DNA from: Niveibacterium microcysteis
GTDB lineage: Bacteria > Pseudomonadota > Gammaproteobacteria > Burkholderiales > Rhodocyclaceae
Direction of reading: 5' to 3'
NCBI RefSeq assembly: GCF_017161445.1
Contig: NZ_CP071060.1
Span: 992,001-1,056,000 of the forward strand
Length of the DNA stretch: 64,000 nt
Position numbers and translations under genes: made by a program. Under the pieces are notes generated by a model. That model ran no database searches, was not told where the DNA came from, and saw nothing but the letters and a program-made list of their open reading frames with translations. Of the stretch, positions 1-12,390 are shown one piece after another; positions within the stretch are counted from its first letter, which is position 1; every line of letters starts with the position of its first letter.

Positions 1-1637
1 AAGGTCTTGTTCAACTGGCCGGCGAGTGCGTCGAATTCGACCCGCATCGATGCCGCCTTATAGACCTCAAGCAACTTGATCCACGGGCGTACAGCCTGCT
101 TCGGATTGGCGCGGATGAAGTCGGCCAGCGTTTCAGCGGCACCTTGGACGCGCCCGAAAGACATCATGATCTCGGCGAGTTCAACCGCAGAATCGTGCTC
201 TTCGACTTCGTCGTCGATGTGCAGCAGGCTGCTCGGTCCGAGCGCGCCCGGCGACAGGGTCGGCGGCGTCCAGTCGATGCTCTCGTGCGTGGCGCCCCCC
301 ATCGGAGGCGCGCCTTCGCGCTCCGGCCAGATATCGGCCGGGGTCAGCGGCTCCTCGCCTTCGAACTCGGCATCCTCTTCTTCCGGCGTTGGCTCCGGGC
401 TGCCAGCGGCGGGTAGGGGCTCAACCGGAAGGATGCGGATCCGCCGGCGCCGCCATGCGAGACTGGCGGCAATCGCAGCCAGCACGAGCACCGTGCCGCC
501 GGCAATCAGGCGCCAGTCGATTGGGGTTGCTGACGAGCTCAGGCGCGAGGGCGCGCCGCCGGCCCCGCTCTGCTGGGCGATCAGTCCTGCGAGGCGCTGG
601 TTTTCCGCCTGCAGGCGCTGCTGGGCTGCTTCCAGTTGCCTGATGCGCTCATTGAGTTCGAGCGTGGTTGCAATCCGGTCGTCGATCGCGAGGATCAATT
701 GCTGCTCGCGGCGCAGGCGCGACCGGGCCGATTCGTCCGGCACGGATTGCCGACGCGACTCGTCGAGCTCAAGCGACTGGCGCAGCGCGCCGTCTCCATC
801 CTCGGTTGTGACGGTCAAGCGATCAGCCGACTTCGCCGCATCCCGCCGCGGGCGCGGCACGGGAGACGGTTCTGCCGGGCGCTCGGGGGTGACGCGGCGT
901 TCAGGGGCTGACTTCGGGGCTTCAGCCTCGGTCGGTGCTGCACGCGGAGTGGGCTTGGCGCCCGGCATCGGCACCTGAAGTTGCGTACCGGCCGGCAGCG
1001 CCGTCTGGGCGGCATTTGGATTGCCGGCAAACAATTCGGGATTCGCACGAACTATTTCGCGCGCGGTCCGGCGCTGCGCTGCGCGATCGCCGGGTACCAA
1101 GGCGGCGGCGATCGATGCGGCGCTCTCGCCTTCCGCGGCGGTCCAGGTCTCAACGCGCCCGCGGGAAGCGGCCGGGCGGGCGGCTGGCAGTGCCGAAACG
1201 CCCTCCGCCGGCACAGTCCGTGGTGCGTCAACCGATGTGGGGCCCAGCAGCAATGCGTACTCGCGGCGCACCTGCACGCCGCAGTCCATCTGGACGCCCA
1301 GCATCAAGGCGGGGTCTTGGATCGCCTGACGGGTTGTCACGACCAGCGTGTGTCGGTTGCCGCTCTGCTCCAGCCGCATCTGAGCGCTGCGAACCCAGGG
1401 CAGATCGTCGCTCGCGCCGCTTGGCGTGAGCACACGGAAACACTCGTTTCCAAGTGCACCGACATCATCACCGACCAGCGCAATCTCAACACGAAGGGGC
1501 TGCGAGAGGCCGCTGCGCAGCGATGCTTCGCCAAGCCCGGCGGCTTGCGCGGCGACGCTCGCGCAAACAAGGGATGTGGCAAAGAGAGTGTGCCGTCCGG
1601 GCTTCAGGTACATGCGTTCGGTCACATGCGGCTGCAT
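1..1637 (-). CDS. fimV: FimV-like type IV pilus assembly/polar protein, 3' end outside the window
   Basis: I translated the minus strand by hand: one open frame runs from an ATG at 1637 to the window edge without a stop. After a signal-peptide-like start (FATSLVCASVAAQA) comes the FimV N-terminal domain (GLGEASLRSGLSQPLRVEI), a linker with a LysM-like segment (REIVRANPELF..N), a coiled coil (LEAAQQRLQAENQRL), one membrane helix followed by WRRRRR, and an acidic region leading into a C-terminal TPR-like stretch (AAETLADFIRANP). FimV proteins bind peptidoglycan and organise type IV pili and polar complexes. The start is uncertain: GTG at 1658 and ATG at 1613 are in frame, and no good ribosome binding site marks any of them. 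The gene is divergent from pflB. Confidence 0.85.
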   Translation of the reverse strand, partial: MQPHVTERMYLKPGRHTLFATSLVCASVAAQAAGLGEASLRSGLSQPLRVEIALVGDDVGALGNECFRVLTPSGASDDLPWVRSAQMRLEQSGNRHTLVVTTRQAIQDPALMLGVQMDCGVQVRREYALLLGPTSVDAPRTVPAEGVSALPAARPAASRGRVETWTAAEGESAASIAAALVPGDRAAQRRTAREIVRANPELFAGNPNAAQTALPAGTQLQVPMPGAKPTPRAAPTEAEAPKSAPERRVTPERPAEPSPVPRPRRDAAKSADRLTVTTEDGDGALRQSLELDESRRQSVPDESARSRLRREQQLILAIDDRIATTLELNERIRQLEAAQQRLQAENQRLAGLIAQQSGAGGAPSRLSSSATPIDWRLIAGGTVLVLAAIAASLAWRRRRIRILPVEPLPAAGSPEPTPEEEDAEFEGEEPLTPADIWPEREGAPPMGGATHESIDWTPPTLSPGALGPSSLLHIDDEVEEHDSAVELAEIMMSFGRVQGAAETLADFIRANPKQAVRPWIKLLEVYKAASMRVEFDALAGQLNKT

Positions 1638-2089
1638 TGTTGTTGTGCGGGAGTGCACCTTCACCTTTGTTTCGGCCGAATTCAGGTGAACTTTAAGGCG
1701 ATACCGTCTTCAAAGCGAGCAAATGGGCGCTTTGGCCAGCTATTGAGTAACAACAAAGGCGCCTGCAGGCTCGATTGTGCGGCGCGGAAAAGCCGCTAGA
1801 TCGACTAATGGCGTCATGTACGAAATTTATAGATTTCGCCATGCGCAATGATGTTTCGCATTATAGCAAACGCAAAGCGCAAAATCGTTGACCTGACTTT
1901 CTTGTTGTTGCCACTTAGGAGGCATACGCTGCACAGGTGAATTGACGGTTCCAGCGTGTGATCGCGTCAGCCGTGCGTGCGATGTCCGGTGCATCAATCG
2001 CCGCCGCGAACGTGTTTCGTCTGGCAACCCGGCTGACAGCGTGTCCCTTGGACACGGCGACAAATCAGAAATGCCACAGGAGGGCAATC
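1638..2089. other. divergent intergenic region fimV/pflB
   Basis: This 452-bp region separates the divergent fimV and pflB starts, so it should hold both promoters. It is AT-richer than the flanking genes around 1830-1900. Next to pflB there is a strong ribosome binding site (ACAGGAGGG, 2076-2084) and, upstream of it, a perfect short inverted repeat GTGTCC-ctt-GGACAC (2041-2055). I found no convincing FNR box (TTGAT-N4-ATCAA) and no clean sigma70 promoter by eye. An upstream in-frame extension of pflB to 1958 exists but does not look like protein-coding sequence. Confidence 0.6.
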
Positions 2090-4345
<2,256 letters not shown>

Positions 4346-4357
4346 GGAGATCCCCTC

Positions 4358-5215
4358 GTGGCGACACGCCTTTCCGGCAGTCGCTACGAGCTGAAGGTCC
4401 AATCCGGGGCCACCCAGTCGGGTGGCCCGGATCATTTTGCGATCCACGAGGCCGACCTCGAGGACATCGCGGAAAACGAGGACCAGCAGCTCGTCGGCTA
4501 CATCCACTCGTACGAAATGGGCAGCGCGGTAGATGGCCCCGGCATTCGCGCCGTGGTCTTTCTGTCGGGCTGCCTCATGCGTTGTCAGTACTGCCACAAC
4601 CCCGATACCTGGCACAAGATGCACGGGACGCCCACGACCGCGGGCGACCTGATGGCGGAGCTGAAGAAGTACGTGCGCCCGCTCACCTTGTCCAAGGGCG
4701 GCGTGACGATCAGTGGCGGTGAGCCCCTGGTGCAGCACCGCTTTGCCAAGCGCATCCTGCGCCGCTGCAAGGAGCTCGGTCTGCACACTGCGCTCGACAC
4801 CTGTGGCCGCTTGGGCGAGAAGCTATCGGACGAAGAGCTGATGGATGTCGACCTGAACCTGCTCGACATCAAGTCCGGCGATCCGGACACCTACTACCGC
4901 GTTACGCATCAGCCGCTGCAACCGACGCTCGACTACGCCAAGCGGCTGTCCGACTTGAACCGGCCGACCTGGGTGCGCTTCGTGCTCGTGCCGGGCTTGA
5001 CCGACGATTACGACAACGTCGAACGCGTTGCCGACATCACTGCGAGCATTCGCAGCGTCGAGCGCGTTGATGTGCTGCGCTTCCACCAGATGGGCCGTTC
5101 GAAGTGGGATGCGCTGAATCTGAAGTACCCGCTGGCGGATGCCGTGCCGCCAACCAATGAGCTGACCGAGCGGGTCAAGGAGCAGTTCCGCGCCCGCGGG
5201 CTGAAGGTGTACTAA
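4358..5215 (+). CDS. pflA: pyruvate formate-lyase-activating enzyme (radical SAM)
   Basis: Radical-SAM activase that installs the glycyl radical on PflB using S-adenosylmethionine and a [4Fe-4S] cluster. The signature CLMRCQYC (CxxxCxxC, C72, C76, C79) and the SAM-binding GGEP motif (ISGGEPL) are present. At 285 residues it is longer than E. coli PflA (about 246) because of an N-terminal extension of about 40 residues before the conserved VGYIHSYE start. Translation starts at GTG 4358 after AAGGAGA, right behind the pflB stop, so the two genes are probably co-transcribed and translationally coupled. Confidence 0.95.
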   Translation: MATRLSGSRYELKVQSGATQSGGPDHFAIHEADLEDIAENEDQQLVGYIHSYEMGSAVDGPGIRAVVFLSGCLMRCQYCHNPDTWHKMHGTPTTAGDLMAELKKYVRPLTLSKGGVTISGGEPLVQHRFAKRILRRCKELGLHTALDTCGRLGEKLSDEELMDVDLNLLDIKSGDPDTYYRVTHQPLQPTLDYAKRLSDLNRPTWVRFVLVPGLTDDYDNVERVADITASIRSVERVDVLRFHQMGRSKWDALNLKYPLADAVPPTNELTERVKEQFRARGLKVY

Positions 5216-5314
5216 GCAAAATGAACGAGGACGGGGACGCGGCTGATCGCTGTCAATATTGCACTGCAGTATGGCGGGCAGAATCAGCAGCACCCCTTCC
5301 GCGGACACGACGCT

Positions 5315-6712
5315 ATGGATGAGTTGAAGAACCTCACCTACGACGATCTGCACGTCGGCGCGTCGATGGAAATCACCCACACCGTGACAGCGTCCAACGT
5401 GGCGATGTTGTCGCAGTTGTCCGGTGACGCCGAAATCTTCCACCCCGAGACCGACAAGACCGACGAGAAGCTGTCCGTGCAGGGCGTGTGCGCCGTTGCG
5501 CTGATGTCCAACGTGGTGACGCGGCGACTGCCCGGCCCTGGCTCGCGCATCGTCGGTCAGGAACTGCACGCGGACGGGTTCATCACCGATGGCGATGAGC
5601 TCACCGCATCCGTCCGGGTGCGTCACAAGCATGCGTCCGACCGTTCGGTGCAGCTCGATATTCGCGTCGTCAATCAGCACGGCGATGACTTGCTTTGGGG
5701 GTCGCTGACGGTGTTGCCGCCGGGCACCAAGGGCAGTTTTGCAGACACGCGCAAGGCCGCGTTCTACATGCCGCGCAATGACGCGTTCGAGAAGATGTAC
5801 GTCGCGTGCGAGGGCATTCCGCCGGTGCTGACGGCGGTGGTACACCCTTGCGACCGCGATTCCTTGCTCGGGCCGATCGAGGCGGCGCGCAAGGGCCTGA
5901 TCATCCCGGTGTTGATCGGGCCGGCGGCGAAGATCCATGCCGTTGCGCAGGCCGAGAACATTGACCTGAGCGGCTACCAGCTGATCGACTGTGAGCACAG
6001 CCACGCTGCCGCGGACCACGCCGCCGGCATGGCACGCCACGGCAAAGTGCAGGCGCTGATGAAAGGCAGCCTGCATACCGACGAGTTGATGGGCGCCGTG
6101 GTGAAGGCCAGCAACGGCCTGCGTACCTCGCGCCGCGTGACGCATGTATTCGTGATGGATGTGCCGGCCTATCCGCGCATGCTTCTGGTGACGGATGCGG
6201 CGATCAACATCTTCCCGACGGTGGAGGAGAAGGTCGACATCGTGCAGAACGCGGTGGAGCTGGCGCACATCCTCGGTATTGCCGTGCCCAAGGTGGCGGT
6301 GTTGTCGGCGGTGGAAACGGTGAATCCGAAGATCCAGTCGACGATCGATGCCGCGATGCTGTGCAAGATGGCCGATCGCAAGCAGATCACCGGCTGCGTG
6401 ATCGACGGCCCGCTGGCGTTCGACAACGCGGTGAGCGAAGCGGCCGCCAAGACCAAGAAGATCGTCTCGCCGGTGGCGGGGCGGGCCGACATCCTGATCG
6501 TGCCCGACCTCGAGGCCGGCAACATGGTTGCCAAGCAACTCCAGTATCTGGCCGGCGCCGACAGCGCCGGCATTGTGCTCGGTGCGAAAGTGCCGATCGT
6601 ACTTACCAGCCGCGCCGATTCAGTCGAAACCCGGATGGCTTCGACTGCCGTTATGGCGCTTATTGCCCACTATCGCCAGACCGGCGAAACCCCCATGAAA
6701 CAAAATGATTGA
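5315..6712 (+). CDS. pta: MaoC-domain/phosphate acetyltransferase fusion
   Basis: Residues about 1-145 form a MaoC-like hot-dog domain with the hydratase dyad spacing D38-x4-H43 (SGDAEIFH). Residues about 155-460 form a phosphate acetyl/butyryl transferase domain (LIGPAAKIHA, MKGSLHTDELM, FPTVEEKVDI, DGPLAFDNAVS). This is the bifunctional enoyl-CoA hydratase/phosphate acetyltransferase family. The Pta half converts acyl-CoA and phosphate to acyl phosphate for the kinase encoded next; the role of the MaoC half here is unknown. The gene follows pflA after 99 bp and overlaps ackA by 8 bp. No strong ribosome binding site is visible at the ATG. Confidence 0.9.
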   Translation: MDELKNLTYDDLHVGASMEITHTVTASNVAMLSQLSGDAEIFHPETDKTDEKLSVQGVCAVALMSNVVTRRLPGPGSRIVGQELHADGFITDGDELTASVRVRHKHASDRSVQLDIRVVNQHGDDLLWGSLTVLPPGTKGSFADTRKAAFYMPRNDAFEKMYVACEGIPPVLTAVVHPCDRDSLLGPIEAARKGLIIPVLIGPAAKIHAVAQAENIDLSGYQLIDCEHSHAAADHAAGMARHGKVQALMKGSLHTDELMGAVVKASNGLRTSRRVTHVFVMDVPAYPRMLLVTDAAINIFPTVEEKVDIVQNAVELAHILGIAVPKVAVLSAVETVNPKIQSTIDAAMLCKMADRKQITGCVIDGPLAFDNAVSEAAAKTKKIVSPVAGRADILIVPDLEAGNMVAKQLQYLAGADSAGIVLGAKVPIVLTSRADSVETRMASTAVMALIAHYRQTGETPMKQND

Positions 6713-7883
6713 ACCTATCCTCGTTATCAATGCGGGCTCATCGAGCCTGAAGTTCTCCGTCTTCGAATCGATTGGCGACGATTTCGCCCTGCGTCTGCGT
6801 GGTCAGGTCGAAGGCCTGTTCACGGCCCCCAAGTTCGTCGCCAAAGATGCGGGCGACACCGTGCTCGCCAGCCAGGATTGGGCTGAGGGTACGCAACTGG
6901 GCCATGAAGGCGCGATGAAGTGCATCAGCGGCTTCCTTGCAGACCACGGCGTCCCGCGGCCTGCAGCCGTCGGCCACCGCGTTCTGCACGGCGGTCTGGA
7001 GTTCTCGGCACCGGCCAAGCTCAACGCGAGCGTGATGACGCGTCTTGAGAAGTACGTGCCGTTCGGCCCGCTACATCAGCCGCACAACCTCACGCCGATC
7101 CGCCTGCTGATGGAGCAGTTCCCGGATCTGCCGCAGGTGGCGTGCTTTGACACGGCCTTCCACCGTACGCAGCCGCAGGTTTCCGAACTGTTTGCGCTGC
7201 CGCTCGAATACGCGGAAGAGGGCATCCGCCGCTATGGCTTCCATGGCCTCTCGTACGAGTACATCTCCAGCGTGCTGGGGGACTATGACAAGCGTGCCGC
7301 CTCCGGCCGCACGATCGTGCTGCACCTGGGCAACGGCGCCAGCATGGCGGCGCTGTCGGCAGGGCTGGGTGTTGCGACAACGATGGGCTTCACGGCGCTG
7401 GACGGTTTGCCGATGGGCACGCGTTGCGGCGCGATCGACCCGGGCGTGCTGCTGTATCTGATGGACCAGAAGGGCATGAACGCGCGCGATATCGAGAAGC
7501 TGCTGTATCGCGAATCCGGCCTGCTGGGTTTGTCGGGTGTGTCGAGCGACATGCGTGCCTTGCTTGCGAGCGATTCGTCGCGCGCCCGCCTGGCCGTCGA
7601 TTACTACGTCTATCGCGTTGCGCGCGAAATCGGTTCGTTCGCTGCTGCGCTGGGTGGTGTCGATGCGCTGGTGTTCACCGGCGGCGTCGGCGAGAACGCC
7701 GCGCTGATCCGTGCGCGCATCTGCGAAGCGTCGCACTGGCTGGGTGTTCGCCTGAACTCGGCGGCCAACCAGACGCGTGGTCCGCGCATCTCGATGGACG
7801 ACAGCGCCGTTGCAGTGTGGGTGATCCCGACCAACGAAGAGCTGATGATCGCGCGCCACGTGCGCCGCACCCTGCGCGGCTGA
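6705..7883 (+). CDS. ackA: acetate kinase, first copy
   Basis: Transfers phosphate from acetyl phosphate to ADP, making acetate and ATP in the last step of the Pta-Ack pathway. The 392-residue protein shows the acetokinase signature NAGSSSLKF at the N-terminus, FDTAFH, RYGFHGLSYEY, and the C-terminal FTGGVGEN and PTNEELMIA motifs. Its ATG lies inside the last codons of the MaoC-Pta gene (8-bp overlap), so the two are likely coupled. A close paralogue lies immediately downstream, behind a hairpin. Confidence 0.95.
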   Translation: MIEPILVINAGSSSLKFSVFESIGDDFALRLRGQVEGLFTAPKFVAKDAGDTVLASQDWAEGTQLGHEGAMKCISGFLADHGVPRPAAVGHRVLHGGLEFSAPAKLNASVMTRLEKYVPFGPLHQPHNLTPIRLLMEQFPDLPQVACFDTAFHRTQPQVSELFALPLEYAEEGIRRYGFHGLSYEYISSVLGDYDKRAASGRTIVLHLGNGASMAALSAGLGVATTMGFTALDGLPMGTRCGAIDPGVLLYLMDQKGMNARDIEKLLYRESGLLGLSGVSSDMRALLASDSSRARLAVDYYVYRVAREIGSFAAALGGVDALVFTGGVGENAALIRARICEASHWLGVRLNSAANQTRGPRISMDDSAVAVWVIPTNEELMIARHVRRTLRG

Positions 7884-7903
7884 TCTTCCCTTAGCCCGCT
7901 CCC

Positions 7904-7934
7904 GATGGCCGGTTGCCGCAAGGCGCCGGCCATC
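7904..7934 (+). terminator. hairpin between the two acetate kinases
   Basis: Perfect 9-bp stem GATGGCCGG / CCGGCCATC. The loop itself can pair GCC-gcaa-GGC, giving a GNRA-type tip. Only a short T-poor tail (GTCGTTTCC) follows, so this may be a weak terminator or an mRNA-stabilising hairpin rather than a strong rho-independent terminator. It separates ackA copy 1 from copy 2. Confidence 0.5.
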
Positions 7935-8056
7935 GTCGTTTCCTGCCCCAGCGCAAGAGTGCTGCAACCGGCCTTGCCTACGATGGCGGACGGGGCAGGC
8001 GTGCTTGGCTGGCCTGCTGTCGTGCCGAATTCACGGCACCCTTCGGGGGAGGGGTT

Positions 8057-9241
8057 ATGACAGAAGCGATTGCCGTACTGAATGCGGGCTCATCGAGCCT
8101 GAAGTTCTCCGTCTTCGCCGCAGTCGATGGCGATCTGCAACTGCGTTTGCGCGGGCAACTTGAGGGGCTGTTCACTGCGCCAAGGTTTGTCGGCAAGGAT
8201 GCCGATGGTGTGGTGCTTGGCGAACAAAGCTGGCCAAGTGGCTTTCAGCTCGGCCACGAAGGCGCAATGGCGCACCTGACGGCCTTTCTCGATGCACATA
8301 CGAACGGCCTCCGGATCAAGGCCTTCGGGCACCGCGTGGTGCATGGCGGCGTCGAGTTTGCCGAGCCGGTGCGTGTGGATCCGGCCACGCTCCGGCGGCT
8401 TGAGGCGTTCGTACCGCTTGCGCCGCTGCATCAGCCAAACAACCTGTTGCCGATTCGCCTGCTGCTCGAAAGCGGCACCAAGGCGGCCCAGGTGGCCTGC
8501 TTCGATACCGCGTTCCACCGCGATCAGCCCCTGATCGCCCAGATGTATGCGCTTCCGCATGAAATGACCGCGGCCGGCATTCGGCGCTACGGCTTTCATG
8601 GGCTCTCGTACGAATACATTGCGTCGGTGCTGGCGCAGCATGACGAGCGCGCTGCAGCGGGCCGCACTGTGGTGTTTCACTTGGGCAATGGCGCGAGCAT
8701 GTGTGCGATCCTCAACGGCCGCAGTGTGGCGACCACGATGGGCTTTACCGCGGTTGAGGGGCTGCCGATGGGCACCCGCTGTGGCTCCGTGGATCCGGGC
8801 GTGTTGCTCTATTTGATGGATCAGCGCGGCATGGATGCACGCGCGATCGAGAAGCTGATCTACCACCGCTCCGGCTTGCTGGGTATGTCGGGTGTTTCGA
8901 GTGACTGCCGGGTGCTGGAAGAGTCCGACGATCGCAACGCCAAGCTGGCGCTGGATCACTTCTGTTACCGAGCCTCGCGCGAATTGGCGTCGCTGGCCGG
9001 GGCCATGGGCGGGCTCGATGCGGTGGTGTTCACCGCCGGGATCGGCGAGAACTCGCCGACTGTGCGCGCGAAAATTCTGGAACAGGCCAGCTGGCTCGGC
9101 GTCGACCTGGACCGCGAAGCCAACGCGGTTCGTGGTTTCGCGAGAATCAGCGCGCGTGCGAGCCGGGTCAATGCCTGGGTGATCCCGACCAATGAAGAGT
9201 TGATGATCGCGCGCCATGCCTGGCGTGTGATCCATGCTTGA
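8057..9241 (+). CDS. ackA: acetate kinase, second copy (paralogue)
   Basis: A 394-residue acetokinase-family protein with NAGSSSLKF, FDTAFH, RYGFHGLSYEY and PTNEELMIA motifs, colinear with the copy upstream. The ATG at 8057 follows GGGGGAGGGG; an in-frame extension to 7913 crosses the intergenic hairpin and is not credible. Nucleotides 8081-8117 are identical to 6729-6765 in copy 1, while the rest of the gene has diverged. It could be a second acetate kinase, or could prefer propionate or butyrate; substrate cannot be told from sequence alone. Confidence 0.92.
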   Translation: MTEAIAVLNAGSSSLKFSVFAAVDGDLQLRLRGQLEGLFTAPRFVGKDADGVVLGEQSWPSGFQLGHEGAMAHLTAFLDAHTNGLRIKAFGHRVVHGGVEFAEPVRVDPATLRRLEAFVPLAPLHQPNNLLPIRLLLESGTKAAQVACFDTAFHRDQPLIAQMYALPHEMTAAGIRRYGFHGLSYEYIASVLAQHDERAAAGRTVVFHLGNGASMCAILNGRSVATTMGFTAVEGLPMGTRCGSVDPGVLLYLMDQRGMDARAIEKLIYHRSGLLGMSGVSSDCRVLEESDDRNAKLALDHFCYRASRELASLAGAMGGLDAVVFTAGIGENSPTVRAKILEQASWLGVDLDREANAVRGFARISARASRVNAWVIPTNEELMIARHAWRVIHA

Positions 9242-9404
9242 GCGGTGACGACGGTCGCGCGGGGCGAGTACGCCCAACGCTCCGTGCCTTGGCATTGTCG
9301 GCCATCACCCATTCAGGCCTGGCTGCCGATGCAGGCATTGCTATCATCTGGCGGTGTTACGCAGGCCGATCGCGCAGGGGGCGCGGGCTGAAGCAGGGGG
9401 AATC

Positions 9405-9971
9405 ATGGCTTTTCCGGAACCGGCCATTGCGCGCCGGCGACTCCACACGCGCCGCATCGAGGCAGAAGGCTTTGTGCGCGACGACGGCCTGTTCGACCTC
9501 GATGCCACGCTGGTGGATTTGAAGGACGCAGACTACGAAATACTCTCTGGCGTGCGGCCGGCCGGCACGCCGGTGCACGAGATGCGGGTGCGCCTGACCA
9601 TCGATCGCCACTTCAACATCGTTGATGCACTGGCCGATACCGCATGGGCGCCGTACACCGGCTACTGCGAAACGATCGCACCAGCCTATCGCCAGCTGAT
9701 CGGGTTGAATCTGTTCCAAGGCTTTCGCAAGGCAATGATGGAGCGGTTCGCCGAAGTGAAGGGCTGCACCCATGTCACCGAACTGCTGCTGACTTTGCCA
9801 ACCGTCGCGCTGCAAACCTTTGCGACCCTGGTGCGCGAAGATGACTCCGGCGACCGCAAGCCCTACCAGCTCGACCGCTGCCACGCGCTGGATTCATCAG
9901 GCGCCGCGGCGCGCAAGTACTACCCGCGGTGGTACCGGCCGCGTACCGTTGCCGACTCGGAAAACACGTAA
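9405..9971 (+). CDS. DUF2889 family protein
   Basis: Soluble protein of 188 residues. The pattern RRLHTRRIEAEGFVRDDGLFD at the N-terminus, the HEMRVRLT segment in the middle and the C-terminal KYYPRWY match what I recall of DUF2889, a family of unknown function common in beta- and gammaproteobacteria. The ATG at 9405 is chosen because the family start begins there and a GCAGGGGG sequence precedes it; an upstream in-frame ATG at 9354 has no such support. No membrane segment or known catalytic motif is visible. Confidence 0.7.
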   Translation: MAFPEPAIARRRLHTRRIEAEGFVRDDGLFDLDATLVDLKDADYEILSGVRPAGTPVHEMRVRLTIDRHFNIVDALADTAWAPYTGYCETIAPAYRQLIGLNLFQGFRKAMMERFAEVKGCTHVTELLLTLPTVALQTFATLVREDDSGDRKPYQLDRCHALDSSGAAARKYYPRWYRPRTVADSENT

Positions 9972-10200
9972 GTAACCCGCAAGGGCGATTCGGTTACAAT
10001 CCGCCGAATCCGGGTGTTGCACTGCGGCAACGGGGCTGCCGAGCGCCCGGTCTGGCTTTTGCCGAGGGAGGGGGAGAGTCGGCATCCGCTGCGTCAAAGG
10101 GGGCGCAGTCCGTCTCGTCTGCCCGTGTTCCGACCCGATACCAACATTGAGCCCGCTGAGCCCGGCGACCCCGGGCGGGGGCAGAGATCGAAGGGCAACC

Positions 10201-11361
<1,161 letters not shown>

Positions 11362-11379
11362 TGCCCGGAGAACTCTGAA

Positions 11380-12273
11380 ATGTCGATTCTGATCAACAAA
11401 GACACCAAGGTCATCACCCAGGGCATCACGGGCAAGACCGGCCAGTTCCACACCGAAAAGTGCCAGGAATACGCCAACGGCAAGAACTGCTTCGTCGCGG
11501 GTGTGAACCCGAAGAAGGCGGGCGAGTCCATCTTCAACATCCCGATCTTCGGTTCGGTGAAGGAGGCCGCTTCGGAAACCGGCGCCACCGTGTCGGTGAT
11601 CTACGTGCCGCCGGCGGGGGCTGCCGCTGCGATCTGGGAAGCCGTCGAGGCCGACCTGGATCTGGCGATCTGCATCACCGAGGGCATTCCGGTGCGCGAC
11701 ATGCTCGAAGTGCGCAACAAGATGAAGGCCAAGGAAGCGGCCGGCGGCAAGAAGACCCTGCTCCTGGGGCCGAACTGCCCGGGGCTGATCACGCCGGACG
11801 AAATCAAGATCGGCATCATGCCGGGTCACATCCACCGCAAGGGCCGTATCGGTGTGGTGTCGCGCTCTGGCACGCTGACGTACGAAGCCGTGGCGCAACT
11901 GACTGAAATCGGGCTGGGCCAGTCCTCGGCAGTCGGCATCGGTGGTGACCCGATCAACGGTCTGAAGCACATCGACGTGATGCGCATGTTCAATGACGAT
12001 CCGGACACCGACGCGGTGATCATGATCGGCGAGATCGGCGGTCCGGACGAAGCCGAAGCGGCAATGTGGTGCAAGGCCAACATGAAGAAGCCGATCGTTG
12101 GCTTCATCGCTGGCGTGACCGCCCCGGCCGGCAAACGCATGGGCCACGCCGGTGCGTTGATTTCCGGTGGTGCTGATACGGCCGACGCCAAGCTCGCCAT
12201 CATGGAAGAGTGCGGCTTCAAGGTGACGCGCAACCCGTCTGAGATGGCGCGCCTGCTCAAGGCGATGCTCTGA
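11380..12273 (+). CDS. sucD: succinyl-CoA synthetase alpha subunit
   Basis: CoA-binding subunit that carries the phosphohistidine intermediate. The 297-residue product has the CoA-binding [10 protein letters not shown] start, the GPNCPGLI segment and the active-site region [10 protein letters not shown], with the catalytic histidine near residue 256. GGAGAA precedes the ATG. It forms an operon with sucC and ends 24 bp before a strong rho-independent terminator. Confidence 0.97.
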   Translation: MSILINKDTKVITQGITGKTGQFHTEKCQEYANGKNCFVAGVNPKKAGESIFNIPIFGSVKEAASETGATVSVIYVPPAGAAAAIWEAVEADLDLAICITEGIPVRDMLEVRNKMKAKEAAGGKKTLLLGPNCPGLITPDEIKIGIMPGHIHRKGRIGVVSRSGTLTYEAVAQLTEIGLGQSSAVGIGGDPINGLKHIDVMRMFNDDPDTDAVIMIGEIGGPDEAEAAMWCKANMKKPIVGFIAGVTAPAGKRMGHAGALISGGADTADAKLAIMEECGFKVTRNPSEMARLLKAML

Positions 12274-12297
12274 TCCGTCGAGGTCCGCTGCATCAAG

Positions 12298-12325
12298 CGC
12301 CCGGCGTGAGCCGGGCGTTTTCGTT
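12298..12325 (+). terminator. rho-independent terminator after sucCD
   Basis: Perfect 8-bp GC-rich stem CGCCCGGC / GCCGGGCG with a GTGA loop, followed by TTTTCGTTTT. It lies directly behind the sucD stop and ahead of the TerC-like gene. Confidence 0.9.
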
Positions 12326-12390
12326 TTGAGGCGTCGAACGCCCGCGCGGCATGCTCCGCTAAACTCTCACTTTTAAACGCCCCCGCCCCG

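Noticed and set aside
1880..1905. FNR box upstream of pflB (TTGACCTGACTTTC)
   Set aside because: Only the left half resembles TTGAT; the right half does not match ATCAA.
4823..6538. 571-residue open frame antisense to pta
   Set aside because: His/Arg-rich composition typical of an antisense frame in high-GC DNA; no domain.
12326..12390. yybP-ykoY manganese riboswitch before the TerC-like gene
   Set aside because: The leader is only about 65 bp and lacks the conserved riboswitch loops.
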